A DNA stretch of 64,000 bases, taken from positions 1 through 64,000 of the forward strand of contig CAUYLG010039163.1 in NCBI GenBank assembly GCA_963573385.1. The letters run 5' to 3'. The notes under the pieces are model-generated. The model was not told the DNA's origin, searched no databases, and saw nothing but the letters and a program-made list of their open reading frames with translations. Made by a program: the position numbers and the translations under genes. Shown here piece after piece: positions 23,822 through 38,591 of this stretch (position 1 is the first letter of the stretch; each line of letters begins with the position of its first letter). The stretch comes from Cacajao melanocephalus (taxonomy: Eukaryota > Chordata > Mammalia > Primates > Pitheciidae).

Positions 23822-23990
23822 TGCTATGGACTGAATTGTGTCTCATCAAAATTCGTGTTGAAGTCCTAACCCCAATATAATGGCATTTGGTGATGAAATC
23901 CTGAGGAGGTAATTAGGTTTAGATGAGGTTATTCAGGTCTGCCTGCATGATGGGATTAAGCCTTTATAAAAGAGGGGCTAGAGAGTTGCT
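23822..23990 (+). mobile_element. MLT1 LTR, 5' part only
   Basis: Begins 'tgctatggactgaattgtgt' at 23822 and includes 'gttgaagtcctaaccccaat' and 'ctttataaaagaggggctag'. It then turns into a CT microsatellite, which probably grew from the CT-rich LTR middle; the 3' half is absent. Confidence 0.9.
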
Positions 23991-24021
23991 TTCTCTCTCT
24001 CTCTCTCTGTCTCTCTCTCTG

Positions 24022-24056
<35 letters not shown>

Positions 24057-24070
24057 GTATGTATGTATAT
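23991..24070. repeat. Compound microsatellite (CT)n-(AT)n-(GTAT)n
   Basis: CT units with GT interruptions to 24040, then about eight AT units, then GTAT units to about 24070. It probably arose in the MLT1 LTR. Confidence 0.95.
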
Positions 24071-26093
24071 AGATCTTATAATTCTAAAATTTTGATTGAG
24101 ATTTCAACATTCATTCAGTATAAACTTCGTAAATTTTGCCAATACAAACATAAAGAGTAGTTTATGTTTATATAAAATTAGCTGAAAATAACCATCACTA
24201 GTAAAATTTAGAGGAAATTCTCTAAACCCATCTGAATTTTTAACCCACCCTTGGATAAAAAGATGAAGCCATTAGTTAAAGGATATTCTATTTAGCATTT
24301 ACATTACATTTGATATACCCATTTTATTTTGGCTGAGTTTCTATGCAAAGCTGCTGCCAAACTGCTTACATAAATCCATAGATAAGTTGTTTCTCAGTAA
24401 TTCCAAAAGCTACTAATGGTGTGTCAATTCTGGGGATAGGACAGTAAGTGTCAGAGTTGGTTGTAACATATAATTATGTATTATTCATCCAGAAGGTAAT
24501 TGTACCATCCAGTTGGAAAACAAGAACACTTGAGAATCTCCAGAGCCTGTAGAGGCTTAATAATCTTTATTTTTGCATCAGTTCAGTCTAATTTCTAATG
24601 TCACCTAACAACTCTGGCTAGGTTTTCAATACAGTTTTTTCTTACATTTGCTTCTAAATTCTATGACAGATAAATCAGATCCTGATTTGCCATTGAGTAT
24701 ATCTTCAGTGATCTAGATACGGACAAATTGCTCCTCTTGACTAACATTCTAAGACTTGGTAGTTCAGCAGAGCAATAGTCAAGGGAAGTTAGAAAGGTTC
24801 ATATTGCATGCTAGCAGGGTGGATATTCATTAGACAGAAGAGCAATCTGTGGATTTAGTAAGGAGATCATTCCCTGTGAATAGTAATGTCTAGATCTCAG
24901 ACATTTTATACAGTCAGCAGTTTCTTGGGGAAAATTTAAGTGTTTTATTTTAAAATCTTAATTGAGATGATAAAATAAAGAAAAACATGGTATAAATCTT
25001 TTTATAACCATAATCTTAGTATTTTCTCCAAATTAGGCATGTGTGCATTACCCTTCTGCTACCTTTTAAAAAAAATTTTCCCATCTGTTCATACTGGAAA
25101 ACTCAGATACCTCAGGCTTATCTAACATGCCACAGGCTCACATTTTGTGATTGCAGGTGAAATACTTCCTATGGTGATTTCAACACTTTTCTGCTGCCCA
25201 GTGCCAGTGCCAATTCTTATTCTCACCATATTTCAAGAAATATTGTGCTCTTCCCTTTAATCAGTTTGAAATTCCTAAAGTTGAACCAGCTGGTAGGAAA
25301 TTTAAGACCAGTGGAAATGTATCTATTTAGATACTCAACATTTGGATAGTATCAAGAAATATTGTGCCATGTTGTGTCAATATTTTTTCTAGCATTTCAT
25401 CCAAATCATAATGTCTATAAAATACTTGATAAGTTTAAAAATATGTAAAAATAAAGACTTATCTTGAAAAGTTTGCAATTATATATATAAACATAATATA
25501 TAGATTGAATGTTCATCAGAAAAGTTATTTTAAGAACTATTTTCTAGGCCTCCAGGAATATATCAATTTCTTCCTATACATATTTAGCCACTTTTATTTG
25601 TTGCAAATAGTATGAATATGGCATTTATCTTTAGATATATTCATCATTACATAGCATGCTATATATAATTATAGATTTTTATCAGAAAATATGTGTAATT
25701 ATCTTAGAAATAATGTTTATAGTATTTAAATGTTTATTTTTTTAATTGTTAATTTTGTTCAGATTTACTCAGGGATTTATGTTTTGAAGACAGCAGCATG
25801 AAACTGAAGCCTACCAATTTAAACACCAAAATGTGGGGAAGAGGAGGAATGCAGGAATCTAAAATTGGGAGAAGGGAAAAATAGGTGTTAGAGACAAAAG
25901 AGACAGGCATGTCTGGATACTTATTAAAGGGGGTCTCAGGCTTGTTCTAAATGTAATCTCAATGAAAATAAAAATTTCTGCTTCTTTAGAGCACCAAAAG
26001 TTATGATTAAGAATTGGCTCCTTTGGGTTCTAGCCTAAAAGCGTAATATTTTTTAGCTCTCTGAGGGCACAACTGGGACAAGGGTTAAAAATC
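24071..26093. other. Unassigned sequence, 2 kb
   Basis: No open frame above background and no repeat that I recognise. One of the longer stretches without a supported element. Confidence 0.35.
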
Positions 26094-26101
26094 AGAGTTA
26101 A

Positions 26102-26375
<274 letters not shown>

Positions 26376-26383
26376 AGAGTTAA

Positions 26384-28112
26384 AATACAATCTGATATTA
26401 GTGTTTCAAATTCTGAATTTCTCTAATGCCTCCCTAGACTATAGCCACATTGATCATAATTGATGTTCCATCAGAATAGGTTTGGTGCATTTCATATTTG
26501 CTCCTTCACATATATAAATATATCATAGTTTCTGGGAATTGTATTAAATGTATTTGAAGATATATATATATAATATCCCTGATGTTCTGGGAGATTTCTG
26601 AAACTATATGAAATATAATTTAAATGTTTATTTTTATGTGTACTTTTGCTATATTTGATTTTATGTTTAATATTTATTACACCATTAATAAACAATATAG
26701 ACCAAATTGAAACAATCTGCTCTCTGAAACATGTTTCCATTTTGATAAGAGACTGTGCATCATTCATATCTAGAACTTTCTTATTTTCCACAGGGAATTG
26801 TCATGCAATTCTCCTTTAATGATAATTTGTCTCTTCTCTACAAAACACTGTGATAACATTTTAGTTTCTATGCTTATTCAAAATTATCACAATTAAATGA
26901 TCCCGAATACAGCAGAATACAGTGAAAATCAATAAGGTGAAATTCTTCATCAGGAAATGAGTAAAACATGATAACCATATAATCATCAAAATAGATCAAA
27001 ATAAATTATAAAAAAAATCAAAATAGAAAAGAATGTATAATCCCACGATACACACTTTGATCTTTCCAAGTTCATGCGTAAGTGCAGATGATTGTCCTTT
27101 GCTTGTTTTTTTATTGAAATTCACTTATATGATACTTATATGAATAAAACTATGAAAACATATAATAAAATGTAGACTAATGTAAGTAAACACTTTTTAT
27201 TAAATTTTTGCACACACAATTTTTCCAATTCAAATTTTCACAGTTCTGGTTTTTATATGTTTATTTTAATGGTATTGTTTGCACTGGCAATTGGTTAATA
27301 AACATATTAAGTTAGAAGCATTATTTTCTGTCAGTTCTATCAGTTGTTGTTCTTCAGTCTTTAAGATATTGTAAGATATTGTTTAAGGCAACTGCCCTTT
27401 CTAGCTCAGTAGCTCAAATAAAGGGGAAGAGTGCTATTTTTTTTCCAGTTGAAAGCATTTGAGAGTGGGAATAATTCCAAAAAATGCAGCTGAAGTGCTT
27501 ATCCAGTTGTCCTTTTGATTCTATATCATTTTGTTTGTTTTTTATAACTATGTTTACAGATTGTTAGCATTTGAAAGCACTCTACTTGCTACGAATTTGG
27601 TAAGTGATTAAAAATTGGGCGAATGTTTTCTCCAAGAGCTTCTAAATAGACTCTATAAACAAAGCCCAAGTGAGGTGCAGTGTGAATGATGATTTACACT
27701 AATAGTTTCACAGTATTTAATGAGTACAGTAAGAGCTATGTTTAGGGTATTTTTTTCCTTTCCATGAGGCATTGGGAAAAATATGAGCATATAGCTGTCT
27801 TTCCACAAGAGGGCTTCATGTTTCAAATCAGCATTATCATACTTATTTGGAACTATGCCTGGAAAAGTCTACTGCTGGTTGGTTTATTGGATAAAGAAGA
27901 GTTTCTACTGGAATATTTGGTGACTCTTCTGGAGAAGAATTTGAGGAAATAGAGATTTATGTATATTTGTATATTTAGGGAAAATATGGACCCATGTGTT
28001 CAAATATTATTTACATTCACGTTTGACTCACTCATTGACACATATATAATTATAATTTTACAATTCGACTACTCTTCAAGAGATTTTTTTCTGGAGAAAA
28101 TGTTTAGACAAC
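26384..28112. other. Unassigned AT-rich sequence
   Basis: AT-rich, with a short AT microsatellite near 26559-26573. The 99-codon minus-strand frame at 26492-26791 has Ile/Asn/Lys-rich composition typical of chance frames in AT-rich DNA. Confidence 0.35.
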
Positions 28113-28702
28113 TGTACTAGTTTGGATTCTCAAGAGAAACAAAGCCAACAGGATCTGTATATCTTATAAATCTCTCTATCTCCCTCTGGGTATATGTCTG
28201 TGTTTATAGACATATATATGTATATGTGTGTATAGCTATACAAACACATATGTATATGTATGTCTATTTATCTACAAAGAGATTCATTATAATAAATTTG
28301 CTCATGCATTTATAGAGACTGAGAAATACCACAATCTGTTGTCTGCAGGCTGAAGACTCAGGAAAGCTGATGGTACCCTTCCAGTCTGAGAATAAAGTCC
28401 TGAGTACTACCAGTGCTGATGGTAGTGTAAGTCCCAATCCAAAGGTGGAAGAAAACCAATGACTAAGCTCAAACGGGCAGAGAGAGACAACACTTTCTCG
28501 TTTCTTTTGCCGTTTTGATCTATTCTGATTAGCTGATGTCCACCCACATTGAGAAGGACAATCTACTTTACTCAGTCTACGGATTCAAATGCTACCCTTA
28601 TCAGAAACACCCTCACAGAGACACCCATAAATCATGCTGGATCAAATTTGTAAGCATCCTGTTCTTAAACCAATCAGGTTGACACAAAAATTAACCATCA
28701 CA
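28113..28702 (-). mobile_element. ERVL LTR, MLT2B-like
   Basis: Reversed: starts TGTACTAGTTTGG with 'attctcaagagaaacaaagc' and ends 'aaaattaaccatcacag'. In between are 'tttgctcatgcatttataga', 'aaagctgatggtaccctt' and 'caatctactttactcagtct', all landmarks of this LTR group. An AT/GT microsatellite at about 28170-28265 enlarged it. No internal retroviral sequence adjoins it. Confidence 0.82.
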
Positions 28703-28856
28703 GCACTTCATTTGCAGTTTTTATAGACCAGAATGTTTAAGGTAAATTGCTGACTCTTAAGATGTTTCTCTCACCATATTACTCCCCAGTCATTTTTTAT
28801 TTTACATTATATTCACTACTATATTATTTCATTTATTCATTTATTATTATTATTAT

Positions 28857-29137
28857 TTGGAGATGGAGTCTTACTCTGTTGCCAGCACTAGAGTGCAGTT
28901 GTGCAGTCTCGGCTCACTGCAACTTCTATGTCCGGGTTCAAGCGATTCTCCTGCTTCAGCCTCCCAAGTAGCTGGGATTACAGGTGCCTGCCACTATGCC
29001 CAGCTATTATTTTGTATTTTTAGTAGAGACAGGGTTTCATCATATTTGCCAGGCTGGTCTCGAACTCCTGACCTCGTAGTTCGCCCGCCTTGGCCTCCCA
29101 AAGTGCTGGGATTACAGGCGTGAGCCACCACGCGGCT
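28857..29137 (-). mobile_element. Alu, reverse orientation
   Basis: Both monomers present on the minus strand; the tail is a TTATTATT run before 28860. It keeps CpG-containing sites such as 'tgacctcgtagttcgcccgc', so it is among the less diverged Alus in the window. Frames at 28747-29123 are Alu-derived. Confidence 0.95.
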
Positions 29138-29638
29138 GTATTTTTAAAAATCATCCGTATTACTTGTTAGTCAGTTATGCATTATTTAACTTGATGGTTA
29201 TATAATTATCATTAAAATATTATGTTCCAAGCCTTTTTCTTTTAAATTCTGTTTGTTTTATATACTGCATGATCTCATTGGAGGTTTGCTATAACATGCA
29301 TTATTTGTTATAACTGAGAATCAAATTCTTGTTTTGTGGGCCAATTAATTTAAAATTATTAAACATATATGTTGATGTTATAAATTGCATTAATATAGCA
29401 TTGCTATGTTCACTATGTGTATAGGTTTGCAAAAATATTAAAAATTATAGTAAGTACTTTTCATAAGATAAATATGGCTACAATTTTATTTTAGTACCAT
29501 CTATATATTTCGTAGAAGTTATCTATAAAATGTTACAATTTGACCTTGCATATGGATTTTCATGAGAATACAAACTTAATTGAAAGAAAACTTAATTTTT
29601 ATCAAAAATGTTATGAAGTTTTTGAAATAGAAGAATAT
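29138..29638. other. Unassigned AT-rich sequence
   Basis: No supported feature. Confidence 0.35.
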
Positions 29639-29643
29639 GTAAT

Positions 29644-30186
29644 ATTGATGGTTAATGTGAGTGTCAACATGATTGGATGGGTGGATGCAAAGTATTGTTC
29701 CTGGGCGTGTCTGTAAGGGTGTTGTCAAGGGGGATTAACATTTGAGTCAGTGGCCTGGGAGAGGCAGACCAGCCCTCAATTAGGGTTGGCACCATCGAAT
29801 CAGCTGCCAGTGTGGCTGGAATAAAGCAGGGAGGAGAAGATGAGAGAGCAGACTTGCTGAATCTTCCAGCCTTCATCTTTCTCCCATGCTGGATGCTTCC
29901 TGTCCTTGAACATCAGACTCCAAGTTCTTCAGTTTTCGGACTCTTGGTTTACAGCAGTGGTTTACCAAGGGCTCTCGGCCTTGCCCACAGAGAGAAGGCT
30001 GCACTGTGGGCTTCTCTACTTTTGAGGTTTGAATCACCACTGGCTTCCTTGCTCCTCAACTTGCCCATGATCTATCGAGGGACTTTACCTTGTGACCATT
30101 TGAGTCAATTCTCCTTAATAAACTCTTTTTTCACACACACATATAGCCTATTAGTTCTGTCCCTTTAGAGAACCCTGACTAATATA
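29644..30186 (+). mobile_element. Solo LTR, ERVL MLT2A type, with 5-bp duplication
   Basis: Collinear with an MLT2A LTR: 'ggatgcaaagtattgttcct', 'gattaacatttgagtcagtg', 'cttcatctttctcccatgct', 'ttccttgctcctcaacttgc', polyadenylation signal 'aataaa' near 30117, and 'gagaaccctgactaatata' at the end. GTAAT at 29639-29643 and 30187-30191 is a 5-bp duplication, as usual for ERVL. The first bases (AT instead of TG) are mutated. The 118-codon frame at 29812 is LTR sequence, not a gene. Confidence 0.92.
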
Positions 30187-30454
30187 GTAATACTTATAAA
30201 GATACATGAAATTGTATTTTTCCTTGTGAACACCCAAACTGGAAATCCTAATTTATAAACACTGTAGCCGATGTTATTTTCAATATAGTGTCAGACTGTA
30301 GTTTGTGTATGTTTTGTTTTTTTTGAGATACAAAAACCTCTGTCAATCTGTACCTTATAGAGTTGAGGAACACATGTGATGTTTATTGAGCACCTCATCT
30401 TGAAAAAATTCCTTTAAAAAGTATATCAATTCCTGTATTTTAAAGTTCTTTTTT

Positions 30455-30690
30455 ATCCATTCATTTTTATACATTTTTATTGATAATGAATGTACATATT
30501 TTGGAGGTACATGTGATTAGTTGATACATTCTTATAATATGTAAAGATGGAATCAGAGTTATTGGGATAACCGTTGACTTAAATATTTACCTTCTCTTAA
30601 TGCTAGAAAAACTTAAATTATCTTCTAGCTATTTTGAAATATACCATAGATTAGTATTCGTTCTAGTCCCCTTATTGATATATCTAGTCA
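30455..30690 (-). mobile_element. L1M 3' UTR fragment (probable)
   Basis: The plus strand 'tttttattgataatgaatgt...tggaggtacatgtgattag...gatacattcttataatatgtaa' followed by 'agctattttgaaatatacca' resembles the reversed 3' UTR of L1MA/L1MB elements. Diverged. Confidence 0.5.
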
Positions 30691-31090
30691 GTTTTTAATG
30701 ATTACTTCTAAGGCAGCAGTATTCAAAGTAACTTTGTTTACTTCCCTTGGTTCTATACTGAATATTTAGTATATACTGAATGAATATTTTAAGTTCCATT
30801 AGGAATTTGTATAGTGTACATTTAAGAATTTACTTAGTGTTTCTTATGCATACCCTCATTGTTTAATCCAAATGACAAAGCTATGAAATGGTGACCAGTA
30901 CAGACAATCATTATATTTTATATTATAGATTCAGTGAGAGTATTTAAGGCACAATTATTAACAGTGTAAAATTCATAATTTCCCAATTATTAATGGACAA
31001 TTTATATCAATAGTCATAATATTCATAGAATGTTTTTGAATTTTTAAAATGGAAAATCTATTGATTTATAAATAATAATGTATGTGGTCT
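30691..31090. other. Unassigned AT-rich sequence
   Basis: No supported feature. Confidence 0.3.
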
Positions 31091-31500
31091 GGAAACAGAA
31101 GGCTGAGAAGCTGGCTATACCAGGCTTCCAGAAAGTGCATGTATAAAGCTCCTGGTGTGTTTGAGAACTTCAAAAGAACAGAGCAAGTGCAGCAAATGTA
31201 AAGCACAGCAAGAAAAGCTTTAGTGAGGTTAGAGAAATGTTAAGGATAATTTTTGTTAAAAGTAGAAACCTAAGCTTTATAAGGGTAACGGAGGTCTTTA
31301 AAAGGTTTTAAGGAAGGGGTGATCCAATTCACATAGAATAATTTAAAACAATACTCACACTACTGGTCAGAGAATGGACTGAGGTGGAAAGATTCGAAGT
31401 AGGGAGTTTGTTAAAAGGATATAATGATAGTGAAGGTGAGGGAGGATGGAGACCTTATCAGAACTGTAGCAACAGATAGAAAAATGGAGGCACAAGTGTT
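31091..31500 (+). repeat. Ancient purine-rich repeat, fragment 2
   Basis: Same type as 13535-14590: 'gagcaagtgcagcaaatgta', 'ggtcttta...aggaaggggtgatccaattc', then 'actactggtcagagaatgga'. These match the middle part of that element in the same orientation. Confidence 0.55.
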
Positions 31501-31821
31501 GTCTAAATAAGGCTGAAATAAAATGTTTTATCTTTAATCAAGTCACACAAATATTCACAGATTAAAATAAGCTAAGCAGCTATAGAATTATTCCAATTAG
31601 AAGGCCTGAAGTCATTCAAATTTAAAAATAAATTCATAGGTATTTCTGGGATCATTTTTCTCTTTTTTTTTTCTTACCAGTACACATGGAGTTAAATGAA
31701 GAACAATGTTATTTATCTATGTTTTATTTCTTTTCACAGTCTTTTCCATGTTTCAGTATTATACATGATAGAGTAATTGCATTAGAAACATGAAAATAAT
31801 ACTCATTAAAATTTACAATTT

Positions 31822-31982
31822 GAGCTGAGCATGGTAGAGAGTGCCTTTAATCACAGCTAATCAGGAGGCTGAGGCAGGAGAATCACTTCAGTTTAAGAAT
31901 TCGAGGTTGCAGTGATCTGTGATCACATCACTGAACTCCAGCTTAGGCAGCAGAATGAGACTCTGTCACTAAGAAAAAAAAA
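31822..31982 (+). mobile_element. Alu monomer (FRAM / right-arm type)
   Basis: A single monomer: 'gctgagcatggtagagagtg', 'ctaatcaggaggctgaggca', 'cactgaactccagcttaggc', and an A-rich tail. There is no left monomer. It could be a free right Alu monomer or a truncated AluJ. Confidence 0.85.
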
Positions 31983-32262
31983 GTGTAAGATACAAAGTTT
32001 TTTTTTTTTAAAATGTCTTAGCTTGCTTTACAAGCTACATAATGGCCTCATCTTGGGATTAAATCATTCTATGTGATTGGAGCATTTGATACTTGGTAAA
32101 ATTCTAGAACTGTGGAGTATTACCCTTTCTTCATTTTGAAAATACTATCTTTAATATGTTTTGCTCAACTTTATCTATGATTCTTATTTACTTTAAAGGT
32201 TATGATTGTTCATGGTCAATTTTCCTCCTTAATAGAATTCATCTTATTCTAAGAAAGAGGCT

Positions 32263-32646
32263 TTAAAAGCTGAATAGCACACTCTTATTATTCTCATCAC
32301 AATGGAGGTGGTGGAATGCCACTCTATTATCGTTAAAGGACCAGGTGAGTCTATTGAACTTGCGTGATAGGGACAGTATGTGCCTGATGAAATGCTTCAA
32401 CTTCCAGTTAGCGAAATTTTGTTCAATCAGTATAAAGTGCTGAGGTGACACATCCTGCTTTAAATTGTGCAGAGTATTTTTAAGTAGTCGACTATGATAT
32501 TCAATGTCAAGGTACTGTAGTGATGTATTTAAGTTTGAAAATGCCTTACCGACTTTAAGTGCTATAAATTTACCTTTTGTGAGTGATAAGTTTGACTTTA
32601 CAGAAGTTTGGCAGAGTCTCACCGTTCTTCCAGCAAATATTAAGAG
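32263..32646 (-). other. Unexplained open frame of 127 codons without ATG
   Basis: On the minus strand this frame stays open from just after a TAA (complement of 32647-32649) to a TAA at 32263-32265. The translation contains no methionine; the only start-like codon is a GTG at 32620-32622. It therefore cannot be a normal stand-alone gene and would have to be an internal or terminal exon or a pseudogene fragment. Composition is balanced and local GC is higher than in its neighbours. The C-terminal half reads NFANWKLKHFIRH and HHLHCDENNKSVLFSF. No signal peptide, membrane segment or known motif is apparent. I see no clear polypyrimidine-AG acceptor just upstream. I do not recognise the family; chance is a real alternative. 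Confidence 0.25.
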
Positions 32647-32649
32647 TTA

Positions 32650-34795
<2,146 letters not shown>

Positions 34796-34925
34796 TTATC
34801 AGGAATATTTGTAAATAAAATTAGGCTTAGAGAGGTTAACTAAATTGCCCAAGTTCAGTCAGTTAAAAAGTGACAGTTTCCCTCCCGAACTCTGCTCTGA
34901 GCTCCTAGCAGAAACATTATAAGAT
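34796..34925 (+). mobile_element. MIR SINE fragment
   Basis: Contains the MIR core order: 'ggcttagagaggttaactaa', 'attgcccaagttcagtcagt', 'aaaagtgacagtttccctcc', 'gaactctgctctgagctcct'. Diverged, as expected for this ancient tRNA-derived family. Confidence 0.75.
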
Positions 34926-35970
34926 AAAAGGATGTTTTTCCTGAATAAAATAAATTTTTCAATGGAGAATTTTTTAATCTCAGAGATATCAGTAACACTA
35001 ATGTAGTTTTTCAGTTGATTATATCCTGTAACAATGAGGGCAGTTCAGCAAGGGATTGATGCCATTTGCTGCAGAGCATTACTACAGAATTAACCACATA
35101 TCGTGAAATTTTATTAATGATTACAAATATACCAATCACATATTTCTGAATACAAAAGCATCTAATAGCATCTTTACCCTTTTGGAAAATGGTACATGAA
35201 GAAGAACATCTAAGAAAAGAGCCCAAAATATTTCAAAGGTATTTTTTCTTATAAGTTTTCCATAAACACTCTGGCTAGTACTCTTTCCTGTACAATCATC
35301 ACACTAAAAGGACCTTCTCAACTCTTCCAATGACTGACAGCAATGCCTATTCTGACTTACAGCTTTGAGATGTGAGGTAAATGCCTGAGTAAACATCATA
35401 ATGCAATACAAGATGCATTACATTTTTTTCCTCTATATGTGATGTCTTCTTTTATCTTGCCATAACTTCTTCTTTCAGACAAGATAGCCAGTAGGCAATT
35501 CTATCCCTATTTTTCTACAGAAAACAGACAGCAAACTGGAACTGAAAAGTGAAGTTTAACTTCTCTTACTAAAATCACCAATTTGTTTTCATTGTCTGTG
35601 TTTGGATGAAAAGATACTTAGAGAAATCAATGAGACATCTTTAGTCACTGTTATGTCTCTCATCATTTTCATCTCTAGGTATCATCATCGAGTGTGTTTA
35701 TGCCTCACATAAAATTATATTCACATCTCATATGAAGTTACACATTTATTTTGCTCATCACTAAATACTTCAGTGCCCAGTATCTAAAATTGCATTTCAA
35801 GTACCGAAGTGAATTGACTCGTTCTAAAATCTAATTAACTTTGAGAGTTTCACCTTTTTATTTTCTGGCATCTCCCTAGGTTTGAGGCCCTATTCACTTA
35901 CCCGCTCTTTGAACACTCAAAAATTATCTTTTCTTTCTTATTTCCCAACATCACACAATTATATCCATGT
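34926..35970. other. Unassigned sequence
   Basis: No repeat or gene recognised. The 71-codon minus-strand frame at 35011-35226 is not distinguishable from chance. Confidence 0.35.
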
Positions 35971-35975
35971 GACAC

Positions 35976-36379
35976 TGTTTTAATACATTTTGTGTGACTA
36001 TAAAGGTATACCTGACATTGGATAATTTATAAATTAATAGGTTTATTTGGCTCAGGTTTTGCAATCTGTACAGGAAGTTTGTGTTTCTTCTAATGAGGGC
36101 CTCCATCTACTCTTTAATGGCAGAAGGTGAAGGGGGAGTGGGAGTGGGCACATTACATGGTGAGAGAGGGAGCAAGAAAGGTACCAGCTGTTTTTAACCT
36201 ACTATCTCTCACGTAATCTAATAAAGTTAGAATGTACTGATTCCCCTGGCATTGGCATCAAACCATTCGTGAGCAATCCACCCTCATGAGCCAAACACCT
36301 CCCACTAGACCCAACTTCCAACACTGGAGATCATGTTTTAACAAGAGATTTGGAGGGAATGAATATCCAAACTATATCA
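35976..36379 (-). mobile_element. MaLR LTR, MST type
   Basis: Reversed MST/THE1-like LTR: start TGTTTTAATACATTTTG, then 'ggataatttataaat', 'ggcagaaggtgaagggggag', 'acctcccactagacccaact' and end 'aaactatatca'. It is flanked by GACAC (35971-35975) and GTCAC (36380-36384), a 5-bp duplication with one change. No internal sequence. Confidence 0.88.
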
Positions 36380-36384
36380 GTCAC

Positions 36385-38300
36385 TATCCTGCTATTTAGC
36401 ATTCATGATTCCATTTTCTAATAACAAGATTTCTAATCTCAATGGAAACATGCTTTTAAAGCAAACTGGGAAACACATGTTTCTTGCTATCATAATTTTA
36501 AATTGATGCGTCTCCTCACCAATGAGACTTTAATTCCTCAGCTATTATTTAAAAGATCCTAGAGAAAGGCTATTACTGGCCTCAATTATATCAGAAAATC
36601 ACTCTCTCTAAAACAACTAGCAATGTATGGAAAGAAGAGGGGCAGTCCCCTGAAGAACGGAAGAATGTCTGAAAAGGTGTTTTAATTTTGGGGATCAATT
36701 AAGACATTTTAAAACTCCAGAGGACAAAAAGAGCAACAAAAACTTGCTTGAAAGGTGACAGAAAGTGTACAGGGGAGGAAAACAGATGTATTGATATATA
36801 AAACTCCAAAGTTCATGAGTATATAGTGCAGGCTTCTGTACCACTAAATCCAGGGTTTAAAATGATGTCACTCTCGCCTTATCTGTCTTCATCAGTACAT
36901 CTCCCTTGAAGTTTGTTTAATTTTTAGTCCTCCTGCTGTATTCAGGTGGTGGAAGCAGACCCAGATTTTCATGTGGTCAGCGTCAAGCTCAGTGGGGAAA
37001 TCCATGACTCTCTGAAGTAGTATTCCCAAGTAAAGTCTCAGGAATTACTTTCCTCTGCTTGGATTATGTGTCTGTTCCTAAAGAAATCAACTTGGCTTAG
37101 GAAAATGTGGCATTGCCCAGCTTTGGTCTTCGTCACCTGTAACACTGGAATCACTGAATAGTTCCTCACCCAGGCCACTGGAATAAGAATAAGAAAGTGA
37201 ATTGGCCCAGACTACTATTTTTAGATTAATGGCAGTAGATCCTCAAGTTCAAACACATTTTCTTCTTATGCAAACATGTTGAAAATAGCTGCATTTTTAT
37301 AATTCAATGGTATCCCATACAGGTCTAAACTTACTTGGCTTTTTCACCAAAACATGTAACAAAATATCTCATCTACCTGCTGAGTCCAGATGCAAATCCT
37401 GGATCCCAGCATGTTTTAAATGTCTTTTTATTAAGACTAGATGTGCATCATAAGGCTAAATAATGCATTAACTTACAACACATAAGTAAAAATGATGAAT
37501 GGAGAACTGAATAAGTGCAGTAGAGGAAAAAAAAGCAGAGATTTGTATTTGGGAAGGAGAAGTAGGGACAACACAGAGTAATACATTACATAGTTAAATT
37601 TAATAGCGCTTAGCTTGAACTGCTTGAATGAAATATTTAATTTTAATATTGTAGTGCATTCTTGCACCCTTGAGCAAACCCTTATTTGTAAGTACTTTGC
37701 TACTGAAGAAATCAATCCCTGATATATCTTTTCTGGATGAAATGTTAGTAATTTTTCATCAAATTGCTTAAGTTTATTTTCCTATTCATTTAATTTGGGG
37801 TGGGGACTTTTAGGCATTATTTTATGTACATTTAAGAAAAAAAAATCAGAATTAGGTATACTCATTTAAATATACTGTTATTTATATTTTATATCATTTT
37901 TCATTTATAATAATTACATACAGAAAAATAGGTCTTTTACCTATTGTGTTTTTGTGATGATTTCACATTTATACTCTAAAATGAAGCACAACTTCTTAGT
38001 GCAGAATAAATTGAACTCACACTAAGAAGTTCACCTTACTCTGCCTGGAGGAAGTTCTGAGGCTCTGAAATGCACGTCAGCTCAGTTTACACTTCTGAGG
38101 TTACTGACCGATAAATCATTATATACAACATTTTAGTGCCTTAAGAGAACAGCATGCTGTTTTTGCAACATAAACCAGACTAGTGTAAGAAAGCACTTGT
38201 TAGATTACGCAGTGAAGTTCAGAAGACAAAATGATTACAAGTTAACTTAAAAACTTCCCACCCACTGTTTTCTACAAAGACAATCAGTTGTGTTGTAATC
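36385..38300. other. Unassigned sequence with higher complexity
   Basis: About 36.6-37.2 kb is less AT-rich and non-repetitive as far as I can tell, without a long open frame. A 12-bp perfect stem with an 18-nt loop lies at 37990-38031. Confidence 0.35.
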
Positions 38301-38591
38301 TTTTTTCTTTTTTTCCAGACAATGTCACTTTCTCACTCAGGCTCCAGTGCAGCAGTGCGATCTCAGCTCACTGCAACCTCCACCTTTCAGGTTTGAGCGA
38401 TTCTGGTGCCTGAGCCATCCAGTAGCTGGGATTACAGGCCTGTGCCACCCACTTGGCTTATTTTTGTACTTGACTAAGACGGGGTTTTGCCATGTTGGCC
38501 AGGCTGATCTCAAACTCCCAGTCTCAAGTGATCTGCCTGCCTCAGCTTCCCAAAGTGCTTGGATTACAGGTGTGAGCCACTGCACCCAGCC
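38301..38591 (-). mobile_element. Alu, reverse orientation
   Basis: Complete dimeric Alu in reverse with T-rich tail: 'gatctcagctcactgcaacc', 'gctgggattacaggcctgtg', 'agcttcccaaagtgcttgga', 'gagccactgcacccagcc'. Frames on both strands here (89 and 95 codons) are Alu-derived. Confidence 0.95.

Noticed and set aside
29812..30168. 118-codon frame
   Set aside because: Lies entirely inside the MLT2A-type solo LTR.
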